Below, one piece after another: positions 50,407 through 60,249 of a DNA stretch of 64,000 bases. The notes under the pieces are model-generated. The model did not search any database, had not been told where the DNA came from, and saw nothing but the letters and a program-made list of their open reading frames with translations. The stretch is taken from contig NZ_CP029187.1 of the NCBI RefSeq assembly GCF_003097535.1, forward strand, positions 1,922,001 to 1,986,000, written 5' to 3'. The translations under genes were made by a program, and so were the position numbers. This DNA comes from Flavobacterium pallidum (lineage in GTDB: Bacteria; Bacteroidota; Bacteroidia; Flavobacteriales; Flavobacteriaceae). The stretch's first letter is position 1. Every line of letters begins with the position of its first letter.

Positions 50407-52272
50407 CTAAATCATATCTGCGGCAGCGGAAAAACTTTTCACATAATATTTCAGCCAGATATGCAGCATGAACAGCGGCATGACGTAGGAAACCATCTGC
50501 CTTTCTCCTTTGCGGAGCTGGCACACGAGTTTTTCAGCATCGATATGTTCCAGGTAAGGCATCCTGAAAATATCACTTTTGATGAAGGATTCCACTTCTT
50601 CTGCGAAAGCGGGATTTTTAATAAGGTAATCACCCCATGGCGCACTGAGTCCTATTTTCCGGAAGTTTAAAATCTCTTCGGGCAACCTGTTTTCAACAGA
50701 TGATTTCAGGATATATTTCCCTTTCTTGCCTGTAAAGAGCCATTTGTCGTCCAGAGAACCAAGTCCTTTAACAAGCCTTTGGTCCAGGTATGGCTCGCGG
50801 CATTCAATCGAAGCGCCCATAGTACAGCGGTCATTGCGGTCGAGCAGCGAACATAAATAGGTGTGCTGGTCGAAATACAGCATTTGGCGTTTCAGGTTTC
50901 CGGGATACAGCGATCTGGCGTCTTCAAATATTTTATGTCGGTACTCGTTTGCCGGTTCATCGGAAATGCGAAAAACCTGCTCGATGTCTTTCGGGTAAAT
51001 ATTGGAACCATTATAAATGACAAGACCCGACTGGCTTTTAATCTGTGCATACCTCGATAATTTATCGAATCGTGCATTTTTAGAAAAAATCCCCATACTG
51101 CTGATCGCGCCCATCGATTGCAGCAATGACGGGAAACGAAGCGGTTTGTAGCGCACATATCCGCCCATAAGTTCATCTGCACCTTCGCCGGAAAGCAATA
51201 CTTTTACCGATGGTTTGGCAAGTTCAGACACAGCCAAAAGGTGCGGTTCGCTTAAATGCATCAATGGCTCGTCGTGGTAATATGCGGCGGCAACCATTTT
51301 TTTGAAAAGTGTTTCGCCTTTGAGTTCTATCGACTCGAATTTATAATCAAATTTTTCCGAAAGCATCTTTGCCAAATGCGACTCATTATGCTCGGATTCC
51401 GAAAAACCAATGTTGAATGTATTGATGTCCTCATAATCCTGATGTTTCAGTGAAGCCAGAACCGAGGAAGAATCCAGGCCTCCGCTCAATAAAACGCCAA
51501 CAGGTACATCGCTGACCATGCGCAGTTTTACCGATTCGTCAAAAGTTTCAGAAAACCATTGTTGCGGATTCTTGATCTTAGGCTGTTCCTGGATCTCTTT
51601 TTTCAGGTTCCACCATTGGGATGTTTCGGTTTTGCCATTTTCTGAAATGGTCATGATATGGCCCGGAAGTAATTTCTTCACTTTTTCGAATAATGTATTT
51701 TCACCTGCTACAAATCGGTTGAAGATATATTCCTGGAGCCCTTCGGCGGCAATTTGTAAGGGAACACCTGCAGCAAAAATAGCTTTTTGTTCAGACGCGA
51801 AGAATATTGCGTCATTGTAAAAAGCATAGTATAAGGGTTTTACGCCCATCCTGTCGCGAACCAGCGTAAGTTTCCGTTCCAGTTTGTCCCAGATGGCGAA
51901 AGCGAACATGCCATTAAGTCGCTGTAACATTTTGGTGCCGTGCAGTTGGAACAGTTTCATCAGTACTTCCGTATCCGATTGCGTTTTGAGAGCACATCCT
52001 GCGGCTTTGAGTTCGCTGTGGAATTCCCGGAAATTGTAAATTTCACCGTTGAAGACCATCGCATACCTTCCATCGTCAGATAAAAACGGCTGGTGTCCCG
52101 CAGCTGAAGTATCCAGGATAGAGAGCCGCCTGTGGCCTAAACCAAGATTTCCATCAATAAAAATCCCGCAATCATCCGGCCCGCGATGTGCCAGAGCATC
52201 GCGCATTTTGGTTAAAACCTGCTCGTCAGCGTCTTGCTTCCGAAAATAAAGAATACCGTTTATCCCACACAT
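50407..52272 (-). CDS. asnB: Asparagine synthase (glutamine-hydrolysing), class B
   Basis: 621 residues. N-terminal glutamine amidotransferase domain begins MCGINGILYF, so Cys2 is the nucleophile after Met removal. The synthetase domain carries the PP-loop GVLLSGGLDSSSVLASL near residue 260, then AYYHDEPLMHLSEPH and LSGEGADELMGGY. Such enzymes may make asparagine or, beside glycosyltransferases, amidate a sugar or peptide. Start overlaps the stop of the upstream GT4 gene, so the two form an operon. Confidence 0.9.
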   Translation of the reverse strand: MCGINGILYFRKQDADEQVLTKMRDALAHRGPDDCGIFIDGNLGLGHRRLSILDTSAAGHQPFLSDDGRYAMVFNGEIYNFREFHSELKAAGCALKTQSDTEVLMKLFQLHGTKMLQRLNGMFAFAIWDKLERKLTLVRDRMGVKPLYYAFYNDAIFFASEQKAIFAAGVPLQIAAEGLQEYIFNRFVAGENTLFEKVKKLLPGHIMTISENGKTETSQWWNLKKEIQEQPKIKNPQQWFSETFDESVKLRMVSDVPVGVLLSGGLDSSSVLASLKHQDYEDINTFNIGFSESEHNESHLAKMLSEKFDYKFESIELKGETLFKKMVAAAYYHDEPLMHLSEPHLLAVSELAKPSVKVLLSGEGADELMGGYVRYKPLRFPSLLQSMGAISSMGIFSKNARFDKLSRYAQIKSQSGLVIYNGSNIYPKDIEQVFRISDEPANEYRHKIFEDARSLYPGNLKRQMLYFDQHTYLCSLLDRNDRCTMGASIECREPYLDQRLVKGLGSLDDKWLFTGKKGKYILKSSVENRLPEEILNFRKIGLSAPWGDYLIKNPAFAEEVESFIKSDIFRMPYLEHIDAEKLVCQLRKGERQMVSYVMPLFMLHIWLKYYVKSFSAAADMI

Positions 52273-53342
52273 TAGCTGTCGCCTTTAACATTATTGATCA
52301 GTTCGTGATACCGGTTCGCAATGATTTTCATGTTCACTTTGTAATCGGCATGATCTTCAACAAATTTTCGGTTATTTTTTATAGCGGTTTGAATGGTTTC
52401 AGTGTTTTGGGTGGCCCATAGTAGCTCCCCGGCCAGCATTTCAGCATCGTCTGTCGCAATCAGCTGCCCGTTCCCGCGGTGCGTTATCCAGCTTTGGTTT
52501 CCCGGGATATCGGTAACCAAAGGATAACAGCCTGCTGCCATTGCTTCAAATAATGATGCCGATACGCCTTCCGTAATCGGCATGCTGATGTAATAATTGG
52601 ATTGCTGTAATAATGCAGGCAGATCGCGGTTGTCAATCCGCCCTGTGAATATTACTTTATGATCGATCTTTAATTTTTGTGCCAAATTTTTCAGGTTTTG
52701 CAATTCCTTTCCGTCACCGACAATCCTAAGTACGAAATCCATCCCTTTTCGGTTTAGGATTTCGAATGCTGCCAATATCACGTCATGCCGGTATTCCGGT
52801 AGCAGTGAGCGGGTTACGATGGCATTGATTTTCTGGCGCTCATTAAAGTTACTGAAAACAAATGAATTCAGGTCAATTCCTTTTGGGAGCACCATAACCT
52901 TATTCATATCTACCCGCGCTTCCTTCATTGAAATCGTCATCACAGGGCCCCAGGCGTGGATCAGGTCGGCTTTTTTGAAAGCATAAGTTTGTATAGCGCG
53001 TTTCAGTGGCAGTAAAATGGAACCTTCAGGCCATAAATCTGTCCTGCCTTGCTGGGCGATCGCGACCGGCTTTACACCGCACAGTGCGGCAAGAAATCCA
53101 TAACTCGTGGTGCGTTCCGCAATTACCATGTCGGGATGGTGTTCGCGTATCAGTTTCCTGATGCTCCACCATGCAAATTTGAATTCAAAAAGCCTTTTGA
53201 CACGGTTCAGGCCGCTCCCGGAAGATTTCAATTCCCAGGTGATGATTTCAAAATCACCGAATTCCCTTAGGCCGTTCATCCAGGTAATGGCGTCGGCACG
53301 GTAGGATTCCCCAAGGAAAAGGATCTTCTTTTTCTGGCTCAT
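52272..53342 (-). CDS. Glycosyltransferase family 4 (GT-B fold)
   Basis: 356 residues. C-terminal nucleotide-sugar domain with RSLLPEYRHDVILAAFEIL, RIVGDGKELQNLKNLAQ, KVIFTGRIDNRDLPALLQQS and the E-x7-E region PITEGVSASLFEAMAAGCYPL. The N-terminal domain (KKILFLGESYRADAITWM) binds the acceptor. Overlaps asnB by one base. Probably cell-surface polysaccharide synthesis together with AsnB; the acceptor is unknown. Confidence 0.88.
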   Translation of the reverse strand: MSQKKKILFLGESYRADAITWMNGLREFGDFEIITWELKSSGSGLNRVKRLFEFKFAWWSIRKLIREHHPDMVIAERTTSYGFLAALCGVKPVAIAQQGRTDLWPEGSILLPLKRAIQTYAFKKADLIHAWGPVMTISMKEARVDMNKVMVLPKGIDLNSFVFSNFNERQKINAIVTRSLLPEYRHDVILAAFEILNRKGMDFVLRIVGDGKELQNLKNLAQKLKIDHKVIFTGRIDNRDLPALLQQSNYYISMPITEGVSASLFEAMAAGCYPLVTDIPGNQSWITHRGNGQLIATDDAEMLAGELLWATQNTETIQTAIKNNRKFVEDHADYKVNMKIIANRYHELINNVKGDS

Positions 53343-53344
53343 GC

Positions 53345-54019
53345 TTAATCGTTTTGCGTCAGCGCCCTGGTAAGGAATTCGGTCATAGGCTTCAACGCAA
53401 TGAGCTTTTTAGTGGTTTTTGAAACAAAATCTTTTTGCAAAACTTCTTTGGTGTCAAAATTGGCGCTCGCGGTAAAACTTTTAAGTTTCAGGAAATGGAT
53501 TGCCGGATGGTCTTTTTCGTAATCTTTCGGTGATGTTTTGAGCGAATTGTTCTCGTTGATATCCAATCCGCCGAAGACTTTTTTGAAATCCTTGTGCGCG
53601 ACAATTTCATCGAGATCCTCATAAAAAAAGGCAATTTCTTTGCGTATCTTTTTGAGTTCCTCGTTTTCAGGCTGGTAAAATCCACCTGCGATAAAACTGC
53701 CTTCAGGAGCAATGTGTACATAATATCCGGGACGGTTTGCGCCTTTGGCTCCGCCTGAAAACCACATGCCCATATGGTCTTTATAAGGCGATTTGTCTTT
53801 GGAGAAACGGATGTCGCGGTTAATCCGGAAAGTACAGTTTTTCACTTCAAGATGTTCGAGTGCGGGATCGAGGGGTTTCAGTGCCTCGAGAAAATCAGAG
53901 ACCAGTTTGTGATAATCTGCTTTATAGGCTTCGTAGCGTTTTTTGTTCGCTAAAAACCAGTCACGGTTGTTGTTTGCCTTAAGATCCGACAGGAATTGCA
54001 GTGATTCTTTCGTGAGCAT
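53345..54019 (-). CDS. DUF2461 family protein
   Basis: 224 residues with the DUF2461 pattern: FLSDLKANNNRDWFLANKKRYE at the N-terminus, RINRDIRFSKDKSPYKDHMG in the middle and HIAPEGSFIAGGFYQPE. The family has no proven activity. Located between the thioredoxin/rhodanese gene and the GT4/asnB pair, 1-2 bases from each neighbour, so co-transcribed. Confidence 0.85.
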   Translation of the reverse strand: MLTKESLQFLSDLKANNNRDWFLANKKRYEAYKADYHKLVSDFLEALKPLDPALEHLEVKNCTFRINRDIRFSKDKSPYKDHMGMWFSGGAKGANRPGYYVHIAPEGSFIAGGFYQPENEELKKIRKEIAFFYEDLDEIVAHKDFKKVFGGLDINENNSLKTSPKDYEKDHPAIHFLKLKSFTASANFDTKEVLQKDFVSKTTKKLIALKPMTEFLTRALTQND

Positions 54020-54020
54020 A

Positions 54021-54716
54021 TTACAGGTTTTTTTTAAGATCTTCTTCGTTGATGAAGCCTGTGTGCTGCCATTTTACTTCCTTATTTTCATATAAGTAAA
54101 GCGCAGGCAATTCGTCAATTTTCATTTCTGACATCAGGGTTTTATTCTCGTCGGCATTCAGCCTTACAATGACGACCTTGTCTTTCATGTCCGATTGCAT
54201 CCTGGTGATGTATGGCGCCATTTTTTTGCAAGGCTCACACCATTCTGCATAAAAATTGATGAGGACTTTCTTATCGGTATTCAGCAGTTCCTTATATTCC
54301 TGGGGGCACATCCCGACGATGCGGTCACTTTTCGGAGCGAGTCCGGCGGCGTTCCATTTCATGATGCCGCCCTGGAGTTCATAGATTGAAGTGAACCCCA
54401 TTTCAGACAACTTGGCCGCTGCCTGTTTGCTTCGCCCACCGCTCATGCAGTATACGAAAACTGGTTTTGATTTGTCATAAGTGGCCACTTTTTGTGCAAA
54501 ATCATCACTGTTCCAGTTTACGTTTTTCGCGTTATCGATGTGCTGGTCATTGTATTCTTCAGGAGTGCGGACATCCAATATCTGGGCTTCCGGAGTGGTT
54601 TTTATCTTTTCGGCGAAAGCCAAAGCAGGTATTGATTCGTATTTTTTTGAGGGCTGTGCCTGGCAACTGCCCAATATAAAGCAGATCAGCAGCGGTAAAA
54701 CCAAACGTAGTTTCAT
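54021..54716 (-). CDS. Rhodanese-thioredoxin fusion lipoprotein
   Basis: 231 residues from MKLRLVLPLLICFILGSCQA, a lipobox. A rhodanese domain (~25-125) has ILDVRTPEEYNDQHIDNAKN and the active-site loop VYCMSGGRSKQ. The thioredoxin domain (~135-231) has the CxxC motif NFYAEWCEPCKKMAP. It probably handles sulphane sulphur or disulphides in the periplasm. Start set at 54716; the upstream extension is not signal-like. First of a compact minus-strand run with DUF2461, GT4 and asnB. Confidence 0.88.
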   Translation of the reverse strand: MKLRLVLPLLICFILGSCQAQPSKKYESIPALAFAEKIKTTPEAQILDVRTPEEYNDQHIDNAKNVNWNSDDFAQKVATYDKSKPVFVYCMSGGRSKQAAAKLSEMGFTSIYELQGGIMKWNAAGLAPKSDRIVGMCPQEYKELLNTDKKVLINFYAEWCEPCKKMAPYITRMQSDMKDKVVIVRLNADENKTLMSEMKIDELPALYLYENKEVKWQHTGFINEEDLKKNL

Positions 54717-54797
54717 AAAGCGATTTTTAATGATGATGCTAAAATAGAATATTTTTTTCGTTTGCCTGAAAAATATAGGTGAACAGTGCAAAGACTG

Positions 54798-55877
54798 CTA
54801 CAGATTGAAAATCCTATAGCTTTGATGCGTCGATTTTACGATTTCTTCTGTCCGCTGCGGGTGGGTGTCAGAAATGAAAAGCTGCCCGAAATCATCATTA
54901 TTCACCATTTCTACGATTTTCCCGACGCGGCTTTCGTCAAGTTTGTCAAAGATATCGTCAAAAAGTATAATCGGTTTTTCACCGCTTTGTTGTTTTACGA
55001 ATTCAAATTGGGCAAGTTTTAAAGCGATCAGGAAGGATTTTTGCTGTCCCTGCGAGCCGAATTTCCGGATGGAATGGTGGTCGAGCTCAAATGACAGGTC
55101 GTCACGGTGGATCCCGACTGATGTGTAATGCAGCATGCGGTCTTTCGCAATATTTTGTTCCAGAAGCTGGAGCAGGCTGGCATCGTGCAAATGGCTTTCA
55201 TATACCAGCTGCACCGTTTCGCCTGAGCCTGTAATCGCCTGGTGGTGTCGGTTGAAGATCGGGATGAAATCTTCCAGAAAAGATTTTCGTTTCTCATAAA
55301 TCTTTTGCCCCGCCGCATCGAGCTGTCCATTGTATATATTTAAGGTGTCGGTTTCAAAAACGTGGTTCAGCGCAAAATACTTCAATAAAGCATTGCGCTG
55401 TGCGAGTACTTTCTGGTATTGGATCAGCAATTGCAGGTAAGCTGCGTCGGACTGTGAAATCACGCTGTCGATGAATTTCCTTCGGGTTTCGCTGCCTTCT
55501 ACAATGAGGTCGCGGTCGGCAGGGGAAATGATCACCAGCGGAATAAACCCGATATGGTCTGAAAACTTGTCGTAAGGCTTGCCGTTGCGCTTCAGGATTT
55601 TTTTCTGGCCTTTCTTGAGGCTGCATACGATCTGTTCGTCACGTTGCTGCTTATGGAAGGCACCGTCTATTACGAAAAATTCTTCACCATGCCGGATGTT
55701 TTGTACTGCCAGCGGATTGAAATAACTTTTTCCGTAAGAAAGATGGTAGATCGCGTCAAGTACATTGGTTTTCCCGATGCCGTTTTTGCCTACGAAGCAA
55801 TTGATCTTGGTGTCAAAATCAAAATCGGCTTCCGAAAAATTCTTATAATTGAAGAGTGAAATTTTTTTTAAATACAT
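54798..55877 (-). CDS. recF: DNA replication/repair protein RecF
   Basis: 359 residues, normal RecF length. Walker [19 protein letters not shown] (29-46), signature region in [23 protein letters not shown] and Walker [20 protein letters not shown]-like ATPase that loads RecA at gaps together with RecO and RecR. Starts [21 protein letters not shown], typical of RecF. Divergent from the TPR protein gene. Confidence 0.94.
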   Translation of the reverse strand: MYLKKISLFNYKNFSEADFDFDTKINCFVGKNGIGKTNVLDAIYHLSYGKSYFNPLAVQNIRHGEEFFVIDGAFHKQQRDEQIVCSLKKGQKKILKRNGKPYDKFSDHIGFIPLVIISPADRDLIVEGSETRRKFIDSVISQSDAAYLQLLIQYQKVLAQRNALLKYFALNHVFETDTLNIYNGQLDAAGQKIYEKRKSFLEDFIPIFNRHHQAITGSGETVQLVYESHLHDASLLQLLEQNIAKDRMLHYTSVGIHRDDLSFELDHHSIRKFGSQGQQKSFLIALKLAQFEFVKQQSGEKPIILFDDIFDKLDESRVGKIVEMVNNDDFGQLFISDTHPQRTEEIVKSTHQSYRIFNL

Positions 55878-55982
55878 AGTGTAAACCCGCGTAAATACTG
55901 ACTATTTTGTTGTTTTGATGAAGTCATTGGAAAGGGTCATCCATGCAGCCCGCAAATTATTGAAAAATATCGATAAAACATC

Positions 55983-56012
55983 TTTTGTTATTGAATAAAA
56001 ATTTTATTTTTG
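55983..56012 (+). promoter_or_regulatory. Promoter of the TPR protein gene
   Basis: TTTTG (55983-55987), 17 bases, then TATTTTTG (56005-56012), the Bacteroidota pattern; ATG at 56034. Confidence 0.6.
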
Positions 56013-56033
56013 CACCTCACTAAATTATAATAG

Positions 56034-56822
56034 ATGGCAACTTTTAACAAAAGAGGATATAAAGCACCAAAACCTAAAGAAGAAAAAATTGACAACCAGT
56101 TTGTCGATGATACGGATTTGAATATTGATGAGAAAGACAGCGCTACGGCGAGCGTCTTTAATTCATTGGACAATACGGCTTCAAAAACGGAGGAATTCGT
56201 GGAGCGCAACCAAAAATTGATTTTCGGTGCGGTATTCGTGGTTGCTTTAATCGCTGCGGGTTATTTCTTATACCAGAAATTTGTTGTAGAAGTGAAGGAG
56301 GCTGAGGCAAATAAGGACATGTTCCAGGCGCAGAAATATTTTCAACAGGCGACTGATGGTGTTAGCCCGGATTCTTTATACGTTTTGTCATTGAACGGCG
56401 GTGAAGGAAAATACGGATTCGTGAAGCTTGCTGACAAATATTCAGGAACTGATGCCGGTAACCTTGCCAACTATTACGCCGGTATGGCTTACCTGAACAC
56501 AGGTAAATTTGACGAAGCAATCAAATATCTTGAAAAATTCCAATCGAAAGAAGAGTACCTGAGCGCTACGGCTACCGGAGCGATAGGTGATGCACATGCT
56601 GAGAAGAACCACCTGAAAGAAGCGCTAAGCTTTTATCTGAAAGCTGCCGATGCTACCAAAAGCGATGCCATCAGGCCACGTTTTCTTCTGAAAGCTGGAA
56701 AAGTAGCTTTGGAATTGGGCAACAAAGCCGATGCATTGAAATATTTCACAGAGATCAAGGAAAGTTTTGATGTTACTCCGGAAGCACAGAATATCGATGT
56801 GCTGATCGGATTGGCACAATAA
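56034..56822 (+). CDS. Membrane-anchored tetratricopeptide-repeat protein
   Basis: 262 residues: acidic N-terminal cytoplasmic region (1-57), one transmembrane helix (~59-80, LIFGAVFVVALIAAGYFLYQ), then TPR-type helices to the end (GNLANYYAGMAYLNTGKFDEAIKYLEKFQ, GDAHAEKNHLKEALSFYLKA, KAGKVALELGNKADALKYFTEI). Topology resembles YfgM, an ancillary SecYEG-associated chaperone, but this is only similarity of layout. The ribH gene follows after 56 bases. Confidence 0.8.
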   Translation: MATFNKRGYKAPKPKEEKIDNQFVDDTDLNIDEKDSATASVFNSLDNTASKTEEFVERNQKLIFGAVFVVALIAAGYFLYQKFVVEVKEAEANKDMFQAQKYFQQATDGVSPDSLYVLSLNGGEGKYGFVKLADKYSGTDAGNLANYYAGMAYLNTGKFDEAIKYLEKFQSKEEYLSATATGAIGDAHAEKNHLKEALSFYLKAADATKSDAIRPRFLLKAGKVALELGNKADALKYFTEIKESFDVTPEAQNIDVLIGLAQ

Positions 56823-56878
56823 AAAAATATAGGTTTCAGTTTAAATCTGAAATTATAAATCATAAATCTGAAATAATT

Positions 56879-57448
56879 ATGGCGACTGCTAATAAGAATT
56901 TATCAGACTACGACAAAAATACGATCCCAAGCGCGAAAGATTTTCGGTTTGGGATTGTTGTTTCTGAATGGAACGAGCATATTACGGAAGGACTTTATGC
57001 CGGTGCCATTACCGCGTTGATGGACTGTGGCGCTTCGCAATTCAACATCATCCGCTGGAGTGTTCCCGGAAGTTTTGAATTGGTGTATGCTGCCAAAAAA
57101 ATGATCGAAACCCAGAAACCTGATGTCGTCATTACCATCGGAAGTGTCATACAGGGGGAAACAAAACATTTTGATTTCGTCTGTGAAGGCGTCACCCAGG
57201 GCATTAAGGACTTGAATATCCTTACTGACATTCCGGTTATTTTTTGTGTGCTGACAGACAACAATGAGCAACAATCCATAGACCGCAGTGGCGGAGCACA
57301 CGGTAATAAAGGCACTGAAGCGGCCATAGCGGCCATTAAGATGGCTTACCTAAGGCAGCAGGCTAATTTAGGGTACCAATTTCCGGCTCAAAACCTGCTT
57401 GAACCTGGAGCCATTCAAATAGAAGGGACTTATAAGCTGGAACAATAA
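56879..57448 (+). CDS. ribH: 6,7-dimethyl-8-ribityllumazine synthase
   Basis: 189 residues with a short N-terminal extension. Substrate motifs: FRFGIVVSEWNEHITEGLYAG, VPGSFELVYAAKKM, TIGSVIQGETKHFDFVCEGV with the catalytic His, and IFCVLTDNNEQQSIDRSGG. It makes the riboflavin precursor lumazine as an icosahedral capsid or pentamer. It ends at a strong terminator, followed by mutL. Confidence 0.95.
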   Translation: MATANKNLSDYDKNTIPSAKDFRFGIVVSEWNEHITEGLYAGAITALMDCGASQFNIIRWSVPGSFELVYAAKKMIETQKPDVVITIGSVIQGETKHFDFVCEGVTQGIKDLNILTDIPVIFCVLTDNNEQQSIDRSGGAHGNKGTEAAIAAIKMAYLRQQANLGYQFPAQNLLEPGAIQIEGTYKLEQ

Positions 57449-57466
57449 ATTCAGTTTGATTATAAT

Positions 57467-57498
57467 AAAAAACCTGTTTCTTCTGAGCAGGTTTTTTT
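57467..57498 (+). terminator. Terminator after ribH
   Basis: AAAAACCTG / CAGGTTTTT with an 11-12-base loop and a seven-T run. Confidence 0.85.
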
Positions 57499-57554
57499 GT
57501 TTAAAAACTACGTTGATTTAAGATTTCCGGCGGAAGATTTCTGCAATATTTGTG

Positions 57555-57562
57555 TAACTTTG
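57555..57562 (+). promoter_or_regulatory. -7 element of mutL
   Basis: TAACTTTG, 54 bases before the ATG at 57617. Confidence 0.4.
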
Positions 57563-57616
57563 GAAGTCGTTCGAAAACCAGTTTCCGAAACGGACACTAC
57601 TAACCAAAAATGCCAA

Positions 57617-59467
57617 ATGTCGAGTATTATCCAATTGCTCCCCGATCATGTCGCCAACCAGATTGCCGCCGGAGAAGTCGTTCAAAGACCCGCTTCAGTA
57701 GTAAAAGAACTGCTTGAAAACGCTGTTGATGCAAAAGCGACTGACATCAAATTAATTATCAAGGATGCCGGAAAATCATTGGTACAGGTCATTGACAACG
57801 GTTTGGGAATGAGCGTTACCGATGCGAGGCTCTGCTTCGAGCGCCATGCTACTTCCAAAATACGCCAGGCTGAAGATTTATTTTCATTGCATACCAAAGG
57901 ATTCCGCGGAGAGGCACTCGCCTCGATTGCTGCTATTGCTCATGTAGAAATGAAGACGCGCCCGGACCAGGAAGAGCTTGGAACGCACATCGTGATTGAG
58001 GGCAGTAAATTCATGTCGCAGGATGTGGCTGTGTTGCCGAAAGGAACATCATTTGCAGTTAAAAACCTGTTTTTCAACATTCCTGCAAGGCGCAATTTCC
58101 TGAAATCGGATATTGTCGAGCAGCGCCATATTATTGATGAATTCCTGAGGGTGGTAATGGCGCATCCAAACATTCATTTCACTTTATACCACAATGGCAG
58201 CGAGGTTTTTAACCTGCCTCAATCAAATATCAGGCAACGGATTGTAAATATTTTCGGTGGGAAAACCAACGAAAAGCTGGTGCCTGTAAAAGAAACCACC
58301 GACATCGTCTCGATACAGGGATTCGTTTCCAAACCTGAATTTTCAAAGAAGAGCAGGGGAGAGCAGTTTTTCTTTGTCAACGATCGTTTCATTAAGAGCG
58401 GTTACCTGCACCATGCGGTGATGGCCGCTTATGAAGGTTTGCTCAAAGACGGCTGCCAGCCCGCATATTACCTATATCTCGATGTGCCGCCACATACCAT
58501 CGACATCAACATCCATCCGACAAAAACGGAAATTAAATTTGATGATGAGCATGCATTGTATGCCATTCTGAGATCGGCTATAAAACACAGCCTGGGACAG
58601 TTTAACGTGGCACCGGTATTGGATTTTGAACGCGACCCGAACCTGGATACGCCTTATGATTATAAAAACCAGGAAGCGTCTGTTCCGCTAATTCAGGTCG
58701 ATGCAAACTTCAATCCGTTTTCGGATGACAAACCATCTAAGCCATCCTATTCCACTTATAAAAAACCGGATACTTCGCATTGGGAAGGCTTGTACGTTGG
58801 GCTTCGGCAGGAAACCGAAACCCTCACTGCGCCTGTTGAAATCCATTTTGAGCAAGAAGAAGTCACGGCTTCTCTGTTTGACGACCATGAGCAGGAGCAG
58901 CAGACCGTCAAACTGTTCCAGATCCATAAAAAATACATTGTCAATCCGATCAAATCCGGAATGATTATCGTCGACCAGCAGCGCGCGCACCAACGCATCT
59001 TATATGAAAAGTTCCTTACAAATATGACTGTAAGGCAGGCTGCGAGCCAACAATTGCTTTTTCCGCTGACGCTGTATTTTTCAAGGCAGGAAATAGAATT
59101 GATTGCCGAACTCCAGGAGTCATTAGTCAATACAGGTTTCGTTTTTGAAAGTATGGCGGATGACCATGCCGTAATTTCAGGGCTGCCTGTCAATGTTGCC
59201 GAAAGCGAAGTCTCGATATTGCTGGAACAATTATTGGGAGACCTGCAGGACGGTATACCGGACAGCAGTTTTAGCCAGAATGACAGCATCGCCAAATCGA
59301 TGGCGCGAAGCCTGGCCGTGAAGACCGGAACATTTTTAAATGAGAAAGAACAGGAAAACATTGTCAATGGATTATTTGCATGTAAAGACCCGAACGTGTC
59401 GCCTTTCCATAAACCTACTTTCATCACGATGCGGGTGGAAGACCTGGACAAAAAATTTGCCTTATGA
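57617..59467 (+). CDS. mutL: DNA mismatch repair protein MutL
   Basis: 616 residues from MSSIIQLLPDHVANQIAAGE; an earlier start would lie upstream of the -7 element. GHKL ATPase motifs: KELLENAVDAKATDI, VIDNGLGM, HTKGFRGEALASIAAIA. C-terminal dimer domain ends in KPTFITMRVEDLDKKF. The endonuclease motif D-Q-H-A-x2-E-x4-E is degenerate (DQQRAHQRILYE), so this MutL may not nick DNA itself; similar residues occur in Bacteroidota MutL as I recall. Overlaps the first rhomboid gene by 4 bases. Confidence 0.92.
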   Translation: MSSIIQLLPDHVANQIAAGEVVQRPASVVKELLENAVDAKATDIKLIIKDAGKSLVQVIDNGLGMSVTDARLCFERHATSKIRQAEDLFSLHTKGFRGEALASIAAIAHVEMKTRPDQEELGTHIVIEGSKFMSQDVAVLPKGTSFAVKNLFFNIPARRNFLKSDIVEQRHIIDEFLRVVMAHPNIHFTLYHNGSEVFNLPQSNIRQRIVNIFGGKTNEKLVPVKETTDIVSIQGFVSKPEFSKKSRGEQFFFVNDRFIKSGYLHHAVMAAYEGLLKDGCQPAYYLYLDVPPHTIDINIHPTKTEIKFDDEHALYAILRSAIKHSLGQFNVAPVLDFERDPNLDTPYDYKNQEASVPLIQVDANFNPFSDDKPSKPSYSTYKKPDTSHWEGLYVGLRQETETLTAPVEIHFEQEEVTASLFDDHEQEQQTVKLFQIHKKYIVNPIKSGMIIVDQQRAHQRILYEKFLTNMTVRQAASQQLLFPLTLYFSRQEIELIAELQESLVNTGFVFESMADDHAVISGLPVNVAESEVSILLEQLLGDLQDGIPDSSFSQNDSIAKSMARSLAVKTGTFLNEKEQENIVNGLFACKDPNVSPFHKPTFITMRVEDLDKKFAL

Positions 59468-60246
59468 TGAATAACATGACCCCGGTGGTGAAGCAGTTGC
59501 TCATCATCAATATTATTGTTTTTATTGGCGCGCAGCTCATGGGCGGCAATCCGATAGAATCTAATGCGGCTTACCAGCAGCTGTCCTTATTTTATTTTGA
59601 AAATCCACATTTTAAAATCTGGCAGCCCATAACCAGCATGTTTATGCACGCCCCGATGCCCAATATTATGCACATTGCATTCAACATGATTGCTTTGGTA
59701 TCATTCGGCTCGATGCTGGAGCATTTCTGGGGTGCAAAAAAATTCCTGATTTTTTATTTCGTATGCGGATTGGGAGCTTTCCTGATGCATACGGGTGTGA
59801 ATTATTATTTTTTTCATGAAGGACTCAATGCATTGGCGGCAAAAGGATTTTCTCCTGATCAAGTGATGCAGACTTTACATCAAGGAAAATTTAATACCAG
59901 TTGGCAGGAGGCATTGCCAGTTACGCAATTCAATACTTTTATAGATGCTTACATGGGTACCGCTGTCGGCGCGTCAGGAGCGATTTACGGACTGTTGGTC
60001 GCTTTTGCCTTTATGTTTCCGATGGCGGAATTGGCGATGTTTTTTATTCCTATTCCAATCAAGGCCAAATATTTTGTACCCGGACTGATTGCCGTCGACC
60101 TTTTCCTTGGACTTAAAGGAAATTCTATTTTTGGGGATGGTGGCGGAGGAATTGCCCATTTCGCCCATATTGGCGGAGCTCTTTTAGGATTCATCATGAT
60201 GATGTCATGGCGTAACAATAAGTTTCAAAATAACCGTTGGAATTAA
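59464..60246 (+). CDS. Rhomboid family intramembrane serine protease 1
   Basis: 260 residues with six or seven transmembrane helices. Active-site Ser in VGASGAIYGLLVAF (GASG), His in FAHIGGALLGF, plus the N-terminal PITSMFMHAPMPNIMHIAFNM loop. A glycine-rich insertion (NSIFGDGGGGI) precedes the His helix. Starts within the mutL stop; the second rhomboid follows after 3 bases. Confidence 0.88.
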   Translation: MMNNMTPVVKQLLIINIIVFIGAQLMGGNPIESNAAYQQLSLFYFENPHFKIWQPITSMFMHAPMPNIMHIAFNMIALVSFGSMLEHFWGAKKFLIFYFVCGLGAFLMHTGVNYYFFHEGLNALAAKGFSPDQVMQTLHQGKFNTSWQEALPVTQFNTFIDAYMGTAVGASGAIYGLLVAFAFMFPMAELAMFFIPIPIKAKYFVPGLIAVDLFLGLKGNSIFGDGGGGIAHFAHIGGALLGFIMMMSWRNNKFQNNRWN

Positions 60247-60249
60247 ATT

